A DNA stretch of 64,000 nucleotides, taken from NCBI RefSeq assembly GCF_036324505.1, contig NC_086366.1:17314927-17378926 (forward strand), written 5' to 3'. The notes below the pieces were generated by a model that was not told the origin of the DNA, made no database searches, and saw nothing but the letters and a program-made list of their open reading frames with translations. The position numbers and the translations under genes are program-made. The DNA comes from Eleginops maclovinus (lineage: Eukaryota > Chordata > Actinopteri > Perciformes > Eleginopidae). This document shows, one piece after another, positions 53,888 through 64,000 of this stretch; position 1 is the first letter of the stretch, and each line of letters opens with the position of its first letter.

Positions 53888-53996
53888 TATGGCTCTAGGG
53901 ATGGCAATGTCAGCGTCTCGGTCACTCCCCTTTGGTCCAGACTGAAATATCTCAACTATTGGCCAGATTTCCATGACATCTTGGACAGACATCCAT
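53888..53996 (+). repeat. Dispersed fish repeat, fragment B
   Basis: ATGGCTCTAGGGATGGCAAT opens the fragment. It continues with CTTTGGTCCAGACTGAAATA and TCTCAACTATTGGCCAGATT and ends near GGACAGACATCCAT. The last third overlaps in sequence with the start of the fragment at 11891-12064, in the same orientation, so both derive from one family. Confidence 0.6.
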
Positions 53997-56900
53997 ACTC
54001 TACGCTGAATTGCACAAACTTCGCTTCACTTATCTCTTTACTTTTTGTCTAGAACAATCATCCTGTTGATCTTAAAATGTATCTGATTCTTGTTTGGTTA
54101 ATGTGCAAAAACATACCAATTGTATACCATTCCTATCAGCCCTAGTTGTACTTAGTGTCTGGCACTAATTCACAAAGATGTTGAAAATGCAAACCACTAA
54201 ACTATTGTCCCGATTTTGATTCATAGCCTGGTTTAGATCATATTCAGGATATTGAATTTGCATTGAACATAATAACTGTTAATTTTCTCTTTGAAGATGA
54301 CATGACATTTAAAGATTACATCATTATCCATGTCTCTTATTGTGGGATGTTTTGATTATTTGGGTTTAATACGTTTCCTCATTTTCTTTCTTTGTGAAAC
54401 AATGTGCCGTGTCTTTGATTAATGATTTAAATTTGTAATCAATGTCTTTCGTCTCAGCAAGTCTTTTATTTGTTTCCATTTGTGGAGTTTATTTAATTTA
54501 CCAGAGTGCTCTGCTTGATTTGCACTCTTCAGCTTATCAGCAGTAATGAAGGATACAATTTATTCTCCCATTACCTGTTTCAAACTTTCATTTTCATTCT
54601 GTATGTAGTTCAGTTATATTGCTCATCATCAGTTACTACTGACTGAAGGAAGTTTAATAAAACATAAGAAACATCAGCCTACCTGACGCAGTGATCAGTT
54701 GAATCGGAAGGGCCCAACCAAGCAGATATACGGTAATAAACATTCATAGTAGGATTCTGCTATACTAATTGACATGCAAAGACACATTTTGGATGCTTTA
54801 CTGAAAACATTATGTTCTGAATTGTCATTTGTCATTTGTGTCAATCACCATGCATTAGTGAATGAAGGTTTACTATTTGCCATATATGACAGCAATTCTC
54901 TGACCTATAGTGCAGCACTATAGCTGTCACACAAACTAATTTAGTAGTGGCATCCATCACCTGAAAAAAGCCCGGTGGCTTTTAGTGTATTAACGCACAT
55001 TAAGACTTCCCCTTTATGCTGAGCCATCCCCCGCCACATCCCTCCTGCCAGCTCCTCTGACCACTGATGAATAAACGGTAAAAAAAGAAGTTTATTGTTC
55101 AATACTATTGATCTGCAGATTCCGAGTGATTTATCCGCCTTTTTATTGGGATTGTTTTTTCTGAGTGTGCGGTGGTTTTTATGTTCAGTAGTACCCCTGG
55201 AAATGCCCCAGAGCTGCTACACATCCAATGGCTTGTCTCTTGATTTATCTGTTTAAAGAAGGAATTGAAGAAAGCAGGAGAGCAGTGACATTCCAGTCCA
55301 TCCATCAATGTAAAGGCCGGTTTCCCCTTGAAACAGGGTAATTCCAACAGAGCCCTATAAGTGCACCACTGTGGTCATCAGGAAAAACTGAAAACTGTTC
55401 ATCTGAGAGTAATATCCTACACAGAAAATCTGGTGCTCTCCTTCCGTTGCAGGCACAGCCGGCTTTAACCTGCACACCACGTCTAGAGTCTTTACTTAAA
55501 CATATCATACGGTTTACCCTAAGGTGGAGGGCTCAGGGAGAGCTACATCTCTTTATACCCAATTAAGCTTGCCACAGGAGGTAGAGAGTCATGGCTGAAA
55601 CCTTTTCTCCCTCGGTGCCCCATTAGAGCACTGAGAAGCCTGAAGATGCCAGAGTCCCTGGCGGACAAAAGCCCTGACCTAGAGCCAAGGAGAAGCACCA
55701 CTCACCTAAATATACAGACGTGACTACAGAATAAGAAGTTGCCTCCAGTTCAGGATAGATAGAGTAGAATGCATGTGTGTGCCAGGGGGGGTCAGAGGCC
55801 ATTTATGCTTATTTTTGGAGAAAAGGGCATGTCTGACACACTGTAAAAATCACAGGACTACAATGAAACAAGCACAACAGAAAATGTAAAAAGCTCCAAC
55901 ACAATTCGAAATGCTCAGAGTAGATTTTCTTTACCCTCCTTACCTGAAATGGTATCTCCATGAGCATGTAGGGAAATCATCCTTGAAGTCACACTGGATA
56001 TATATTGTATTTATTTGTTTATATTGTATTACTTTCACCCCTTGCACTGAAATGCCATTCCTTAACCCACATACCTGCTCACCTCAAATCATGACAAATG
56101 CTCTGGGATGCTTACCCAGTGTTTTTGCATCACTCATAATTCAATGTTCCCCATCCTCCCACCCATCTGGGATCACTTGGCCCCAACAGCACAGGCTGAG
56201 TTTGTGCATCTGTCCCTGCCTGCAGGCTATTGTGCCGACCCTCAGCTGCCTTACGATCGATGGTCGTGCAGACGAAATGGGAGCATCTCCTCCAGTATGC
56301 ACATCTATGAAACTCCAACTCTACAATTCTGCAGATCTGTGGCTCTTTCTGTCTAGTGGGCTTTCTGTCTCTTTTTATCCTTCTGTCTGTTGTTTATTTC
56401 CCTGAAAGCCCTCAGCCACCACCACAAATCCTCCATCCCGTATCACAGACACCTTGTGGCCATCAAGGGAGCAGTGAGACCATGTTTGTTATTTCTGCTG
56501 TAGTGAATATTACCACACTCTTTCAACTACAAAGGTATTTTTTCTCCAGTTTAATTTCCTATCAGTGACACTTTATATTTATATAATTTGTAATCCCTTA
56601 TTTGTATGATGACTTCTTGTTGGTCCCTCCTGAACAACATTTTCTCCAAAAAAGCTGTGTTTTAGCATCAACTTTACAGCAAAGGGCATGAATCAAGAAA
56701 CTTTTAAATTCTTTGAGGGACATTTTCAGACTGACAGCGAAGTGAGGCGCTAAAGGTCAACCAGAAAATACATATCACAAGTTATACTCTGCATTCTTGT
56801 CTCAATTAATATTGTTCCCCGAGTTAACTTAATTCATGCTCTTGGAGTGATGGATGATAGAAACTCAAAATAGGTCTGTGATTCTTTTAATGTCATCACA

Positions 56901-57759
56901 AGCTGTTAATCTATAAGGAGTCACAGGCTTATGCGTGCTAGCATGCAATGAAACGGAGGTCAGGGGACATTTATCTAATTATAGAGAAAAGGATTCCATC
57001 ATGTGGGATACCATTAAGACGTTAGACGTGCCCACCAATGACTTACCACATGATGGCAGGAGTGGTAGAGGGACTCATATGCTCTTTCTAAGCCCGTCCA
57101 AGTTGTCTAAATGAGGCTAAATTAGCTGTACTCAGACAAATCCCTGTTTAGTTGGTTTTAACTCAACCTACTTTGAGTCTTTCCAGACTGTCAAGTATAC
57201 AATAACTGAAAGGATAACTGGGAGGGGGGGGGAAGCGTTCAATGTATAGATCCAACCTCTGCTTGGAGATCACTCATGTTGAACATATAATCTCGGCGTA
57301 GCCTTCGAGGGTTGTAGGCTCTCACACATCATGCCGGGCTGCAGCAGCCGTACCAGTGTCTCAAGGCCACAAATGTTCTCATAGGCAGACACATTTCCTG
57401 TAATTGGAAATCAGGCCTGCTGCTTTTGAGGCTGCTCAGTTAACTACACAAATAAATAGGATGTTCAGAGTCTGGTACCATTGACTGCAAATCGGCTTGT
57501 TAGGAAGAGGAGAGAGAGACAAATGGGGAGACTGAGCAGCAGAAAGGCAGCCAGATACTCCCAGACTGACAAATTGAGAGTGAGCTAGTCAGAAAGATAG
57601 CAAAGTGATAGACCTTGGACACCTGTAATGCTTTTATGGCAATTAGGATGTAGTGCATTCAAGGAAATCCTATTAGGGCCAAGGTGTAAGATATTATTCT
57701 CTACATTATTGCCTGTCTGGCTGTGTGTGTGCGAAGCAGAAAATGACAAAGAGGCAAAA
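53997..57759. other. Non-coding, possibly intronic
   Basis: Unique AT-rich DNA with a G-run near 57220-57233. The 164-codon frame at 55911-56405 is rich in Ser, Cys, Pro and Leu and has no recognisable domain or splice context, so I treat it as chance. Confidence 0.5.
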
Positions 57760-58290
57760 CAAAGAGTGCGGGGCGGGTGTTTGTGTGTGGGTGAGAATGA
57801 TTTTGAAGCTTTATTACCGGCCCAAATTACAAATCTTGGAGCACTTATTCCTGCCTCGAGATGTAACTTCAAACCCACGTTTGAGGCAAATCATCCTGTA
57901 ACGATATTGCTCATTGCAAATAAGGGAAGTGATGGAAGTTAATGAATGAGGCGAGGCTACAATCCGATAAGGCGGGCACCTAACTAAGTGGGTCTCTCCT
58001 TCTCAACCTTCAGCCGGCCGACCCCGCTGCTTAAACCATTATTCAAACCGTAACAAGCCGATTCATTTAGGCTGTCGCTTTGCAGAATTAGATTCCCGCT
58101 TGAGCGAACCTTGAGCAAAACATAAAGATGTTTCTCGCACCAAACATCTAGCATTTACATAATTCAAGCCCAGGTTTGGGTCAGCAATAATAAGTTATGA
58201 TAAAACTGTCATTAGAGGCTGGGACGTGCAGGGAACAGGAGACACGCAGTTCAAGATTAAAATGGGAGCTCTCCGGTGCTGAACTGTCAG
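57760..58290. promoter_or_regulatory. CpG-richer, conserved-looking block (candidate enhancer)
   Basis: The stretch carries many CpGs (for example the cluster from 57950 to 58115) in an otherwise CpG-poor region. It has no simple repeats or transposon features and contains AT-rich homeobox-like and CCGATTCATTTAGG-type motifs. It looks like a constrained non-coding element or a minor promoter. No exon is proposed because no clear frame with splice sites is present. Confidence 0.3.
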
Positions 58291-60432
58291 GGGACACATA
58301 TTAATGAGTCTGGCTTTGTAGACGTAACATACCTGTATGGGCATATACGGGCCTCTGTGTTAGTGTGTGTGTTAGTGTGTGTGTGTGTGTGCGCGCGTGC
58401 ATATTACCGCAGTTATAGATATGTATACTTTCTGAAGGTCGGAATCTGTGGTCTTTAATGTGCATCTAGGATGTTATCCTCTAGCATATTGCTTACTGCT
58501 TTTCCAAAGAGATTACATTTCAAGACGATTTTTATTTAGTTTACTTACCAAAAGACCTGAGAATAACTGTGGTATCGACATGCTCCAAGGCAGAAAGCAT
58601 GTTATTGATATATTCTGATGGACAACGTAGATTCTCAAGGACTTATCATAATACTAATGGGAATAACCAAATCAATGGAAATTAGCTAGTGACAAAAAAT
58701 ACACAGAATGGACAAAACACAATTGTTCCATATTTATTCAGTTGTGCTTTCAGTTTTGGTGACATAACTCCTTGCTTGTTCACATTCTAGATTGTGCCCT
58801 AAAATGTTTATCAGCTTTTAGGAATGATCCTACCCAAATGGACACAAACATTTACAATAACACATCAAGTATTAAATGCTGATGTTCAACAGTCCTTTCC
58901 TGAGCAGCATCTGTTCTCTTGAAATGGGTGTTAATTTGTCAAAGTAATTTTTCAATTAATCATACAGACAAACGTATAATAGGTGCTACAAAGCAGGAAC
59001 AGCTTCACAAGGACATGGCATCCAAGATAATGTGCAATTTGTCACAGGCAATAGCTTTAAACAGTACATTAGATGGAGATCAACTGGAATTTATTCTTCC
59101 ACACCAAGGCGGGTACAGCAGTAAATGGGATGTTTGGCCATTATGGACGCTTTAGTTTACTGCATGGTCACTGCCACAATTTACAGGGATACGCCTCCTT
59201 TAGAGGCATCCTTCAAATACTCTGTAACCCCGGGATATCGTTTTTTAAATAAATGTGCTGACTTAATGGGTATCCATTTTTGGATTACAATATTTAGCCA
59301 CAGACTGGTGTTTCACTTTGGTTTTATATGTGTAATTTGTATTTGTTAAAAATATATAGATTACTGCAGATTTTCCTCCTTGATAATCCTACTGTTCCAG
59401 ATTTCTCCTACAGTGCTAAAGGCCAGCAGTTGAGCTACAGTAACTAAGGAGTGGGTGGGAAACAGAGCCACAGTGTCACATTCACTGGGGGATTGGGGCA
59501 GCGCCATAGCAAAACTTAACAAAGATTAATCTCTTCCATTTACTGGGCCATGGGTGTTTATTTTTGAGGCAAGTCTTTAGAAGGTGAGAACTTACCGTGG
59601 ACATTACTTTCATAACCTTTTTTTCATTAAGCAATGCGCCTGTGTGCACACATGGACACGTGGGCAGAGTGCGTTAATAATCTCGATCACAGTGTTTGAG
59701 CAGGCATTGTTCTTTTAAAAAACCTTCCTCACATCCTACTCGTTTTCTGCTTTCTCTCTTGCTGTTGGTCCTGAAATGGTTTGACCTGCGTGCTGCTGTG
59801 GCATTGATGTGCTGCCTCTGAAGCAAATCAAACAGAGTCTCTGGCTGTGTCAGGCCGATCCTTCTCTTGACATGGTGCTTTATTGAAAAAGCTATAGCCC
59901 TTTATGGAGAGAGTGTCAATTTCAAGACAAAGTCAAGATGGCAGTTCGCACAATCCATATTTAATAGTGGCAAACGGAGCAAACACAATTGAGGAAAATC
60001 GATACTGCTTTCACGTTTGATCATACATCACGTTTCTCTGAGCTACTGCTTACCTCTGTCCTTTTGTGTCCCTGAAAGAGGCTTCGGATCTGTTTGGATG
60101 AATTGTAAACAAACACTGTAGACCGCTTCTATTTGCAGCCTGTGGACTAAGAGCTATCTATGCTTTGCTTACACATACAGTAAATGGTTGAGAAGTCATG
60201 GCATTAAGTGTCATTGCACTGACAGATAGAGAAAATAACTATTTTTTTCTTGCTGGCTTACCATGTTAAACTTTCAGAGTTTATTCACATAACAAAGCAA
60301 GTTGCTTGTAATAATGATTCCCCAGTGTGTATGTGCAAATCTTGTCCATGTACGTGTAGCAAATCCTGAAAAGGGGATGAATCTGCAATGGGAATTGCAA
60401 CTGTAAGAAAATATAACTATACTGATTGCGTT
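58291..60432. other. Non-coding, possibly intronic
   Basis: A short GT/GC repeat lies at about 58355-58400. The remainder is AT-rich with no gene, RNA or sizeable repeat recognised. Confidence 0.5.
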
Positions 60433-60620
60433 GGGCCGTTGTTTAGCTCAATTGATAGAGCTGACGGACCATGTATTGGGGTTTGGTCTCCAAGCAGAGG
60501 ACCCAGGTTCGAATCCGGCTTGGGACTATGTGCTGCGTGTCATCCCCTCTGTCTCCCCCTTTCATATCTATCACTCTATTAAAGGCACTGTTTGCCCAGA
60601 AAAATCTTTTTTTTTTAAAG
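60433..60620 (+). mobile_element. tRNA-derived SINE
   Basis: The head is tRNA-like: TTTAGCTCAATTGATAGAGC contains the polymerase III A box, and GGTTCGAATCC at 60506-60516 is a perfect B box. A non-tRNA body follows, with GTGTCATCCCCTCTGTCTCC and CCCTTTCATATCTATCACTC. The end reads ATTAAAGGCACTGTTTGCCC and then a T/A-rich tail. This body is characteristic of a widespread fish SINE family as I remember it. The imperfect flanking match ATACTGATTG/ATACTGACGT may be a decayed target duplication. Confidence 0.8.
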
Positions 60621-63600
60621 AAAAAATAATTTAAAAAAATACTGACGTAGAACAATTTCTTTATTTAACGGAGTCCATTCAAGAATGGCACAATATTGTC
60701 ACACTGAAGATCAGGACAATCAGTGCGATGCAGTTTTAAAATAACATTTTCCTGCCTTTCATCACTTGTGAATGGACAATTTTGAACATTTTAGCTTGTT
60801 ACAATACACCAGGGTGTAGAGTTTAGATGGATTGAATGGGAGAAATTATATTTTATTTTTTACTTTATAGTCACCTGAATCTGGGAATGTTTTTTTTTTG
60901 TTACATTTTATATGTACATAGGGAGAGCTGTAGTCCGCCATGTTTAGTTGCCCAGAACAGAACAACAAAACACTGGTTCTAAAGAGGATATATTTCCAGG
61001 TTGAAAATAATGCTTTTATTCCACACCACTTATGGTTAACAAAGTATTTAGTCCACTTGAGGTCAGGATGGCAAAGTCAGGGTTTCCTGGTCATCAGCAG
61101 GCAGCTTGTCCACCAGATGGGCCTTGGGCTCTGTCAGCCATAGCGCAGAGCAAGGGTGAAGGATGGCCGGTAAGGGTGGTGGCGGTGGTGGGGGGGGCAC
61201 ACACATGATGACTTGTCAAGTTCTGTCACCTGTCTTTGTCTGCCTTTTTTTTCCTCCATTACCCAAGCTCTCCCCCTCAACTACTCCCGCTCTGCTCCAG
61301 AGCCCGACAGGTAGCATGCCGTGTTTGGTGATGAAAGGCCTCAGTAATGGATCTTTTTTCCGTATCCAAGCCCAACTAAACTGGTGTGACAGCTGTCCCC
61401 TCGCTCCAGACCAGGCTTTATATTGTCTCTGTCTGGAAGTGAATACATTTTGAGTGAATGAATTTCATTACAGACCCTTGGGCGTGTGTATGTGTGTGTT
61501 CTCTTGAACATGCGCCTTTGTAAACTAGGCATGAATTAGGTTACATGTTTGGCCAGTTTACAGGTGGTCAGCAAAGTGTGTGTTTGCCGTATATCCTTTA
61601 ACATTGACCCCAAAAGAGTGGTGCGTGGTAATGGCAGATTTTGTCTGAGACGGTTGAGAAAATGTCTGTCAGAATTTTGCTTTAAAAGGCAAAACCTTTC
61701 ACCATAACAACCTCTGCACTGCTTTTCTTCACATATTTGCTGATAGAGACGACTTGTAGTGAGGGTCGTCATGTCTATTTTCTGGGACCTTATGTTGAGA
61801 TTCAAGCAACAGAAAACCATTCCAATGCCAGCAGGGAGATGATTGACATGGGAGCCTTCCTAGTAATGTATAAAAATGTGCTTCTGATCGCTGTTCACTC
61901 ATGCAGTGGAGCATGCTGGAAAATACCGAGCCCGCTGCGAGCTCTAGGTCCCCCGTCGCCGGGCAATGTGTCCCCCCACCAACCCCAACGCTCAATCTGG
62001 TGTACAAGTGCCCACCCCTTCGGTCTATCTTCTACCCCCTCCTCCTACCCCCACTCTCGCCTTGGCACACACACTTTGGTATGCACTGAAATTCAATCAG
62101 ATGCTTAATTACATCTTAACATCGGTTCCTACCAGCTGGCTTTATTCCCCTGTTTCTGATTAAAGGGATTAGAAAAATGAAATTCAACAGTGGATTTGCA
62201 TACGGCTCTAAAAGGGGACTGGCATGTCTCTGTGGCTGTCTGGCCACTCTTCCTCCCTGAAGTCCATCAAATAAGGAAAGAAATACACAAGCATGTTCCT
62301 GCCTCCAATTCCACACAGCAGGTAGAACCAATTATGAGAGATAGGAGCTCACTCATGTCCCCTCTTCTCGTCTTTTCCTGAAGACACATGATACACTCTG
62401 ACATGGGTGCATAGATCATATCAAAAAGCAGTATAAAAGTGATACAGGAATGTGTTTGTGTATGTTTCACTGCATATTCCATGGATATTAAGGGGGAGAG
62501 CTATTCTGTTGCTCATATCTGCCTGATGAATGGCATATAGAGAAACCGGGTGGCTTTAGGCTTTTTTCTAATGGGGCCAAGTAGGCCCACTATCCAAGCT
62601 GTGCAAAGAAAATGGGCCCATTAATCACAGAGCCACCACCATCATCTCCATATGATTATTCTCCTCATGTGTTGGCTAACTCCAAGCTGCCCAGGAATTA
62701 TTCTGACATCCTGTGCTATCTTCTGCTCTTCTATCCTTTTTTTTTTTTTACCTCAAAATAACTTGCAGGCTTACTTTTCAACTTAATCCGCTGTCTGTAG
62801 CCGAACTAAACCTATCCCGAGAGGAGATCTAGTTACGCATTCACTGTTTATATCATGCAATTAAAAAGTGATTCTGTTGGAAGTTTGTATTAAAGGGATT
62901 AAAGGCTTATGGTGTGTCAATTCACAGAGAGAGAAAGAGGAAACAGTGTAAAGGAGTGGGAAAATAACACAGATAGAGGGTCTAACGGGAGAGGAGGAGA
63001 GAGACACACAAGTGTTTAATGTGATCATTGTGTCAGCATATTAATCTATGTTTGTGTGTTTACTTGGACCAATTAGTGAACATTTACCCAATGCAGCCAT
63101 TTTGGCATCAATTTGGGAACAAACCGGATCAATCATTAACATGTTGCTTTTGACGAAGGACACTGTAATTAGTCCCAATGAAACAGCATAAGGAGGACGT
63201 GCTTAAGGAAAGTACAGCATGAGACAGAGCTGAGAGGACGCTGTGGCTCCAACAGCCTTATATCATGGCACTCTACTGCCCTCTTTTGGAACTGGGCAGA
63301 ATATATCACTACCTAAACCTATCACTCCAGGTTTGTGCAAAGTAATAGGCATCATGTAGGTTGGCATTAACACTAAGACACCGGGGACCTATACATTCAT
63401 TAATTATTTGTGTAACGTTTTTGATTGAATTTATTTCAATTCCAACCTTCAGTTGTTCCCCCATTTCCCCCTGATCCTTGCTCCTGAAAGTACTTTGTCA
63501 ATTATGAACAAAACATGGGGTTCCAAGAAGTTTTAATTAATTTTAGTCGAAAGTATACATTCTCAATTAGTTCAGAGACAAGCTCAGAAGATGAATATAA

Positions 63601-64000
63601 CCAGTCAGTGCGTCTCAGATCCCGTTTAAAGCTTTAGATTCCTTTGCTGTTGGACAGTGCCACCTCCTGGCCACAGAATGTATACAAACACATCCTGCCT
63701 TGTATTCCCTGTCTCAGACAAGAGCAGGTGGTAAAGTTTGATTTACAATTATATGTAGCTTCAATATTTTTTATTTTATGCACAAGTGAGCTCCCATGCA
63801 CTTTTGTGATTTAAATGTTTTATGTGAACTTTTGCAGCCCTTCAGAGCATTTTTCTAGCGTATGCAATATCTTAGTTGTAGCACAAAAGATAGTGAGACG
63901 CAGTTTTATTGGAAGTGTCCCTCTGTGAAACATAACATTTAATAGCAAAGACGTACACAAACTCACAACATAGTGTGTGCAAATGTGCTGCAGGTGCATT
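60621..64000. other. Non-coding, possibly intronic
   Basis: No coding exon was recognised. Besides the G-rich tract at 61174-61197, a T-run lies at about 62738-62750. The segment 62510-62710 is repeat-free, with ATGGGCCCATTAATCACAGA, and looks like a possible conserved element. Confidence 0.45.
61174..61197 (+). other. G-rich tract, possible G-quadruplex
   Basis: GGGTGGTGGCGGTGGTG followed by seven more G provides several closely spaced G-runs. A two-layer quadruplex is possible on the + strand. It could equally be just a low-complexity G/T tract. Confidence 0.4.

Noticed and set aside
55911..56405. 164-codon + strand frame
   Set aside because: Composition (Ser, Cys, Pro, Leu) is that of chance translation, an overlapping frame is open too, and no domain or splice context is seen.
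60433..60530. Possible functional tRNA gene
   Set aside because: The A and B boxes are good, but the sequence continues into a SINE body with an A/T-rich tail and the tRNA cloverleaf is imperfect.

Overview
The window looks like a stretch of a ray-finned (probably percomorph) fish chromosome. It is AT-rich and almost free of long open frames. It carries very long CA/TG microsatellites, a tRNA-derived SINE with a typical fish SINE body, several short non-LTR retroelement 3' tails, and a nested pair of DNA transposons. Nothing looks bacterial, viral or plasmid-like, and no operons, CRISPR arrays or riboswitches are present.

Layout. 1-5119: non-coding DNA with one retroelement tail. 5120-7994: a transposon with 205-bp terminal inverted repeats that carries a THAP-domain reading frame. 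Inside it sits a second, 1597-bp hAT-type transposon (6040-7636), flanked by a perfect 8-bp target duplication and holding a broken TTF-finger/DUF4371 transposase. 7995-18000: non-coding, with two dispersed repeat fragments. 18000-18392: a CpG-richer stretch ending in a strong splice donor, a candidate promoter and untranslated first exon. 18393-38693: non-coding, probably intron, with a TG microsatellite, an enhancer-like cluster of homeodomain sites near 29.1 kb and small repeats. 38694-38818: the only convincing host coding exon, with a polypyrimidine tract and acceptor, an upstream mini-ORF, an ATG, a signal peptide and a phase-1 donor. 38819-64000: non-coding, probably the following long intron, with a CA microsatellite, a perfect hairpin, an X-box-like palindrome, a CpG-richer conserved-looking block near 58 kb and a SINE.

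Interpretation. The simplest reading is that much of the window is the 5' part of one large gene on the + strand. That gene encodes a secreted or membrane protein, with an untranslated first exon near 18.3 kb and a signal-peptide exon at 38.7 kb. The last residues of that exon and its splice phase loosely resemble the start of the L1-family adhesion molecule NrCAM. This is a lead from memory and not an identification. The transposons are unrelated passengers. The most unusual object is the nested element at 5.1-8.0 kb: its outer part carries a THAP frame on one strand and, on the other, a frame resembling the C-terminal domain of P2X7-like fish proteins. The hAT insertion interrupts both.
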